Source: Phenylobacterium sp. (GTDB lineage Bacteria > Pseudomonadota > Alphaproteobacteria > Caulobacterales > Caulobacteraceae). Taken from it: a stretch of 18,175 nt of DNA. The DNA lies in assembly GCA_028290925.1 (NCBI GenBank), contig JAQGIX010000379.1, positions 1 through 18,175 of the forward strand. Reading direction: 5' to 3'. The notes beneath the pieces are model-generated. The model saw only the letters and a program-made list of their open reading frames with translations, searched no databases and had not been told where the DNA came from. Below are positions 15,006 to 18,175 of the stretch, piece by piece (position 1 is the stretch's first letter; every line of letters starts with the position of its first letter). A program made the translations under genes and the position numbers.

Positions 15006-15470
15006 TCAGGCGACCGTCGCGCCCTGCAGCTGATAGAACATCCCCTGGTCGCTCGACGGGTGCAGCACGAGCTTGCCGGTGACGGTGATCAGGTCGCCGC
15101 TGATCTTGATCGGCCGGGTCAGCAGCACCTCGGCGGCCTCCGTGGGCTGGCTCGGCGGGCAGAACGGGCAGCCGGAGTTGCGGCGGGTCAGCGCGAAGTG
15201 GATCGTCTCGCGCCCCGGCTCCAGCGGCAGGATGAAGCCGTCCACCTTGATCACCGCGCCGGCCATCTTCTTCACGTCCGGGGTGAAGGCGGCGGTCATC
15301 AACCCGTTCCTGGCGTCGACGTTGACCTTCGGCTGGGCCAGCAGGTCCCAGATCGGATTGAGCGCCTCCGGATGGCCGCCGTTCCACTGCTGCGGCAGGA
15401 CCGGCTGGGCGAAGCCGCAGACGCTCAGGGCCAGGGGGGCGAGGAGCAGGGTTCTGCGGTCGAAATCCAT
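15006..15470 (-). CDS. DUF3299-like periplasmic protein, CPFCPP motif (copy B), last gene of ABC operon
   Basis: The protein has 154 residues. MDFDRRTLLLAPLALSVCGF is a signal peptide with a twin-arginine look (DRRTLLL), so export through Tat is possible. The mature part contains NPIWDLLAQPKVNVDARNGL, KVDGFILPLEPG, HFALTRRNSGCPFCPP, QPTEAAEVL and SDQGMFYQLQGATV, aligning with copy A without large gaps. In related proteobacterial clusters a DUF3299 protein accompanies an ABC ATPase and an FtsX-type permease, as here. The ATG at 15470 lies 5 nt after the permease stop, so translation is probably coupled. The TTG at 15479 is rejected because it overlaps that stop and crowds the GGAG. The CxxC pair could bind zinc or be a substrate of the operon's thioredoxin. 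Confidence 0.78.
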   Translation of the reverse strand: MDFDRRTLLLAPLALSVCGFAQPVLPQQWNGGHPEALNPIWDLLAQPKVNVDARNGLMTAAFTPDVKKMAGAVIKVDGFILPLEPGRETIHFALTRRNSGCPFCPPSQPTEAAEVLLTRPIKISGDLITVTGKLVLHPSSDQGMFYQLQGATVA

Positions 15471-15475
15471 GGATC

Positions 15476-16672
15476 TCAAGCTCCAGCGAGTTCACGGGCC
15501 GGGTCGGTGCGCGCGGCGATCACCGCGGGCCCGATCGAGGCGACGAGCGCCAGGGCCAGGGCCGCGCCGATCGCCGCCAGGTCGATAGCCCCGGCCGGTG
15601 GCGGAATTAGGGTTGGGCCGCTGGCGGCGGCCATCGAGACGTGGCCGGCGTAGGCCGCCAGCGCCCGGCCCGCGGCGACGCCGATCAGGCCGCCGGCCAG
15701 GCCCAGCAGGGCCGATTCCAGCGCCACGATCATCAGCAGCAGCGACGGCCGGGCCCCCAGGGCGCGCAGCAGCGCCAGGTCGCGCCGCCGCTGGCTCACC
15801 GCCCCGAACAGGGCGATGAAGAATCCGATGGCGGCGAGCCCGAGGATCGCCGCCCCGACGCCCTGCAGCACCTCGGCGCCGACCCCCAGCAGGCTGAACA
15901 GCCGCGCCGATTCGATGGCCGGGATCGCCGGCTGCAGGTCGGGGACCGCCGCGACCAGCCGGGGCATCATCAGCGCGCCCATGGCCGAGCGGTACTTCAC
16001 CAGCAGCGCGGTGACTTCGCGCCGGTTCGGATCGGTGGCTCGCTCGTCGGCGTCCGGATGCTCGTGCACCTGCCAGACGCTGCCCAGGTCGGTCAGCACC
16101 AGCCGGTCGACCACCGCCCCCGTGGGCTTCAGCACCCCCACCACCCGATAGGGGAAACGCCTGTGCAGGTCGGCGCTGCCCACCAGGCCGTGGGCGCCGA
16201 CGAAGCTCTGTCCCGGGTGAAGCCCCAGCCGCTGCGCCACGCTCGCGCCCAGCACCGCCTCCATCGGCTGGCCCCACCAGCGCCCGGCGGCCAGTTCCGC
16301 GCCATAGAGCTTCGGGTAGTCCAGCGTCGTGCCGACGATGCGGGCGCCTTGCACATTGTCGCCCATCGAGACCGGGACCGCGCGGGACACCAGGGCGCTG
16401 CGGGTGAACCGCTCCGCCTCGGCGAGGCTGATGTTGCCTGTCGGCGTGTCCATCTGGAACACCGCCGAGAGCACGATCTGCAGCGGGCTGCCCTTGGCCC
16501 CGATGACGAGGTCGATGTCGGCCAGGTCACGGCGGAAGCGGTTGTCCAGCGCCTGGCTGACCAGCACCAGGGCCAGCACCAGGGCGACGCCGGTCGACAG
16601 CGTCAGCACGTTGAACGCCCAGGTCAGCGGCCGGCGGCGGATGAAGGCCCAGACCAGCTTGAACAGGTTCAC
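15476..16672 (-). CDS. ABC transporter permease, FtsX/MacB type
   Basis: The protein has 398 residues. One membrane segment lies at about 18-40, followed by a large periplasmic domain at about 41-265 and three more segments near 270-292, 312-335 and 363-387. This is the MacB/LolC-type (type VII ABC) topology, with FtsX-like sequence QRRRDLALLRALGARPSLLL in the coupling region at 294-313. The start of the periplasmic domain, ADIDLVIGAKGSPLQIVLSA, and the later DLGSVWQVHEHPDADE at 195-210 fit the permeases that accompany DUF3299 proteins. HEHPDADE is rich in possible metal ligands. These transporters move substrates in the periplasm or drive mechanical work rather than import through a channel. 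The start codon overlaps the ATPase stop by 4 nt (ATGA). Confidence 0.85.
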   Translation of the reverse strand: MNLFKLVWAFIRRRPLTWAFNVLTLSTGVALVLALVLVSQALDNRFRRDLADIDLVIGAKGSPLQIVLSAVFQMDTPTGNISLAEAERFTRSALVSRAVPVSMGDNVQGARIVGTTLDYPKLYGAELAAGRWWGQPMEAVLGASVAQRLGLHPGQSFVGAHGLVGSADLHRRFPYRVVGVLKPTGAVVDRLVLTDLGSVWQVHEHPDADERATDPNRREVTALLVKYRSAMGALMMPRLVAAVPDLQPAIPAIESARLFSLLGVGAEVLQGVGAAILGLAAIGFFIALFGAVSQRRRDLALLRALGARPSLLLMIVALESALLGLAGGLIGVAAGRALAAYAGHVSMAAASGPTLIPPPAGAIDLAAIGAALALALVASIGPAVIAARTDPARELAGA

Positions 16673-17307
16673 GCCGCCGCCTCCACCATCACCTGGTTGG
16701 CGATCCGCGCCTTCAGCCGGGCGTCGTGGGTGGCGACCACCAGGGCCGCGCCGGTCTCCGCCGCAGCCTGCAACAGCAGGGTCGCGACGCTGTCGGCGGC
16801 GGGGTCGTCGAGGCTGGCGGTCGGCTCGTCGGCGAGGATCAGCTGCGGGCGCAGCAGCATGGCCCGTGCGATCGCCGCGCGCTGGGCCTCCCCGCGGCTC
16901 AGCCGCTCGGCGGCCCGCTCGGCCTTGTCGCCGAGCCCCAGGCTGGCCAGCAGGGCGCGGGCCCGCTCGCGGTCCTGGGCCACGCCGGCCGCGAACGGCG
17001 AAAGCAGCAGGTTGTCCAGCGCGCTCAGGCCCGGCAGCAGATGGATGTCCTGGAAGACGAAGCCGATATGCCGGCCGCGGAACCGGTCGAGCGCGGCGCC
17101 GCGCAGGGCCAGGATGTCGGTGTCGGCGATCCGCACCCGGCCGGAAAAGCTCTTGGCGAGCCCGGCCAGCGCCAGCAGCAGGGTGGTCTTGCCGGCGCCC
17201 GACGGCCCCAGCAGCAGCGCCGCCTCGCCGGCCTTCACCGACAGGGCGCTGAGCCGCGCCACCGGACGGTCGCCGCGCCCGGCCTCGAGGTCCTCGGCTA
17301 GGAGCAC
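16669..17307 (-). CDS. ABC transporter ATP-binding protein (LolD/MacB-like)
   Basis: The protein has 212 residues, a stand-alone nucleotide-binding domain that would pair as a dimer with the permease encoded next. Walker A is GPSGAGKTT at 34-42, the Q-loop is VFQDIHLLPGLSALDN at 84-99, Walker B is LILADEP at 156-162 with catalytic Glu161, the D-loop is ASLDD, and the switch His is His194 in VATHD. The signature reads LSRGEAQR at 136-143 rather than LSGGQ/LSGGE, so its second residue is Arg where Gly is normal. This may be a trait of the subfamily or reduce ATPase rate. The gene overlaps the upstream thioredoxin gene by 10 nt and the downstream permease gene by 4 nt, so all are one operon. Confidence 0.9.
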   Translation of the reverse strand: MLLAEDLEAGRGDRPVARLSALSVKAGEAALLLGPSGAGKTTLLLALAGLAKSFSGRVRIADTDILALRGAALDRFRGRHIGFVFQDIHLLPGLSALDNLLLSPFAAGVAQDRERARALLASLGLGDKAERAAERLSRGEAQRAAIARAMLLRPQLILADEPTASLDDPAADSVATLLLQAAAETGAALVVATHDARLKARIANQVMVEAAA

Positions 17308-17786
17308 CGGCGCACCCAGTCCTTCACCCGATCCGTGCCCAGGAGGCCCAGATGGCGCGCGCAGATCCCGCCCTTGCGGTCCAGGGCCAGCGCCAGCGGC
17401 AGGCGCGGCGGCTCGCCGTTCAGGGCGACCAGCACCTCGCGGGCCGGGGCGTCGGCCACCCAGATCCGGCGCGGCCGGGCCTTATACCGCTGCAGCGCCA
17501 GGCGGATCTTGCCCGGCTCGTCCAGCGCCAGCATGACCAGCGGCGCGGGCCCGGCCGCCGCCTCCAGGTCGCGGATGTTCAACAGTTCGATGAGGCAGGG
17601 GCCGCAGTCGCCGCGCCAGACCACCAGGATCGCGGAATGGCCGGCCAGCTCGCCGAGCGAGCGGCTGCGTCCCGCCAGGTCGTGCAGCGCCAACCGCGGC
17701 GCGGCCGAAGCCACGCCGAGCGCGCACTGCGCCGCCATCGCGCCGACGATGAGCACTGTCGCGACGCGCCGAACCTCTGCAGACAT
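17298..17786 (-). CDS. TlpA/ResA-like periplasmic thioredoxin, first gene of ABC operon
   Basis: The protein has 162 residues. Residues 1 to about 28 are a signal peptide (EVRRVATVLIVGAMAAQCAL, then ASA). The mature part begins RLALHDLAGRSRSLGELAGH, the entry strand of TlpA/AhpC-TSA proteins, followed by ILVVWRGDCGPCLIELLNI with Cys61 and Cys64 in a C-G-P-C active site. The usual cis-Pro region is represented by EPPRLPLALALDRKG. It is expected to reduce or shuffle disulfides in the periplasm. AGGA 6 nt before the ATG at 17786 favours this start over the ATG at 17807, which would fall in the likely transcription start region. It overlaps the ABC ATPase gene by 10 nt. A Zur-like box lies 28 nt upstream of the start, so zinc-dependent control is likely. 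Confidence 0.82.
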   Translation of the reverse strand: MSAEVRRVATVLIVGAMAAQCALGVASAAPRLALHDLAGRSRSLGELAGHSAILVVWRGDCGPCLIELLNIRDLEAAAGPAPLVMLALDEPGKIRLALQRYKARPRRIWVADAPAREVLVALNGEPPRLPLALALDRKGGICARHLGLLGTDRVKDWVRRCS

Positions 17787-17814
17787 GCGACGTCCTGAAT
17801 CCCGCATTCGGAAT

Positions 17815-17827
17815 GTTATAACATAAC
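17815..17827 (-). promoter_or_regulatory. Putative Zur operator, overlapping the operon promoter
   Basis: GTTATAACATAAC matches the core of the Zur consensus GTTATA-N-TATAAC at 11 of 12 fixed positions. On the minus strand the better half reads TATAACATTCC, close to TATAACATTTC of the 23-bp enterobacterial consensus (10 of 11). ATGTTATAACAT at 17813-17824 is a perfect palindrome. On the minus strand TATAAC (17820-17815) can serve as a -10 element, with TTGCGT (17845-17840) as a -35 element 19 nt away. That spacing is slightly long. Transcription would then begin near 17807, giving a short leader with the AGGA ribosome binding site. A zinc-loaded Zur bound here would block RNA polymerase. The site is an AT-rich island in GC-rich DNA and I found no second copy in the window. 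Confidence 0.7.
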
Positions 17828-17883
17828 GGACCGGCCGCCACGCAACCCGCCGCGCTTCGCCGCCGCCATCTTGGCTGTCCTGG

Positions 17884-17914
17884 CCCGATCCGCAACGCCG
17901 AGCGCGCTATCGGG
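17884..17914 (-). terminator. Possible weak hairpin after the partial gene at the right edge
   Basis: CCCGAT (17884-17889) pairs with ATCGGG (17909-17914) across a 19-nt loop, starting 1 nt past the leftward stop codon at 17916. The position suits a transcript end that separates that gene from the Zur-box promoter. The stem is short and there is no T-run. Confidence 0.3.
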
Positions 17915-17915
17915 A

Positions 17916-18175
17916 TCAACGGCAGGCTTCGATCACCCGCTCGAGCGTGGCCAGCCGCCGGGTCCTGAGGATCCGTCCGGCGGCCAGCAACTGGTAGCGA
18001 TCGGCCGCCCCGCCCGCGTCGCGCAACGCGGTGTCGCTGTCCGGATAGCGGGGCGCCGGCGGCAGCGCCTTGGGCACGCAGGGCGCCCGCACCTGGGCCG
18101 GGACCTTCGCCGCGATCTCGCGGGCCGGCGGCGCCGGAGCCGCGGCGAGCGCCGGCGCGGGGGCCTTGCCTGTCG
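17916..18175 (-). CDS. C-terminal part of an unidentified protein (5' end outside the window)
   Basis: The leftward frame is open from the right edge to a stop at 17916-17918, giving 85 residues. It opens with an Ala/Pro-rich linker (APAPALAAAPAPP). A compact tail follows: CVPKALPPAPRYPDSDTALR, then RYQLLAAGRILRTRRLATLE and a final RVIEACR. One Cys sits at the start of the tail and one at the end, so a disulfide between them is possible. The Ala/Pro linker followed by CVP...PDSD.AL...RYxLLxAGRxxR reminds me of small proteins near phage-type lysis genes (Rz-like). That is a weak memory-based resemblance and no other phage gene is visible. The gene is upstream of the thioredoxin operon on the same strand but is separated from it by the Zur-like promoter. 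Confidence 0.6.
   Translation of the reverse strand, partial: TGKAPAPALAAAPAPPAREIAAKVPAQVRAPCVPKALPPAPRYPDSDTALRDAGGAADRYQLLAAGRILRTRRLATLERVIEACR

Noticed and set aside
15641..17536. 631-residue rightward reading frame
   Set aside because: It covers, antisense, the ABC permease and ATPase, whose motifs are unmistakable. The product is repetitive Arg/Gln/Ala text with no recognisable fold.
1..18175. CRISPR arrays, tRNA or rRNA genes, riboswitches, toxin-antitoxin or phage-defence genes
   Set aside because: Looked for regular repeats, cloverleaf-like segments and characteristic motifs on both strands and saw none that could be supported.

Overview
This is an 18.2 kb stretch of very GC-rich bacterial chromosome with tightly packed genes. 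Codon use, the many secreted hydrolases, a DUF3297 protein and the style of the small proteins and intergenic hairpins suggest an alphaproteobacterium of the Caulobacterales, perhaps Phenylobacterium or Caulobacter. That assignment is inferred by eye, not from a search. I see no rRNA, tRNA, CRISPR array, transposase or integrase.

Left part (1-8344). A TPR-repeat glycosyltransferase-like gene is cut by the left edge and follows a secreted PqaA-type (PhoPQ_related) protein, both on the minus strand. A divergent promoter region of about 290 bp separates them from a plus-strand pair: an MFS transporter of the BT1-like type and a secreted PHB-depolymerase-like esterase. A REP-like hairpin lies where this pair meets a minus-strand set: a Crp/Fnr-type regulator, a GPH-type sugar-cation symporter homologue and a double-hotdog acyl-CoA thioesterase.

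Middle part (8345-11674). This is a run of very small genes (58-94 codons) with a pirin and a single-domain cupin. The small proteins fall into two look-alike pairs. One pair (8488-8673 and 9013-9228) shares a C-terminal (V/A)E(V/L)WDG strand. The other (9370-9546 and 11077-11289) has a DUF2188-like layout. Short perfect inverted repeats sit in several of the gaps and look like operators or transcript ends.

Right part (11812-18175). A secreted protein of an unnamed 'PDLxGVW' family and an exported M20 metallopeptidase converge on a strong bidirectional terminator. After them comes the most interesting locus. A four-gene minus-strand operon encodes a periplasmic TlpA-like thioredoxin, an ABC ATPase, an FtsX/MacB-type permease and a DUF3299-like periplasmic protein with a CPFCPP motif. 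The junctions are overlaps of 10 and 4 nt and a gap of 5 nt. A paralogue of the DUF3299-like protein is encoded tail-to-tail with it, 12 nt away. Just upstream of the operon is GTTATAACATAAC, a close match to the Zur (zinc uptake regulator) operator. The operon is therefore best read as a zinc-responsive envelope system related to the Zur-controlled PA4063-PA4066 type of cluster, with a thioredoxin at the head. The right edge cuts a protein whose C-terminal 85 residues are visible and which I could not firmly name.
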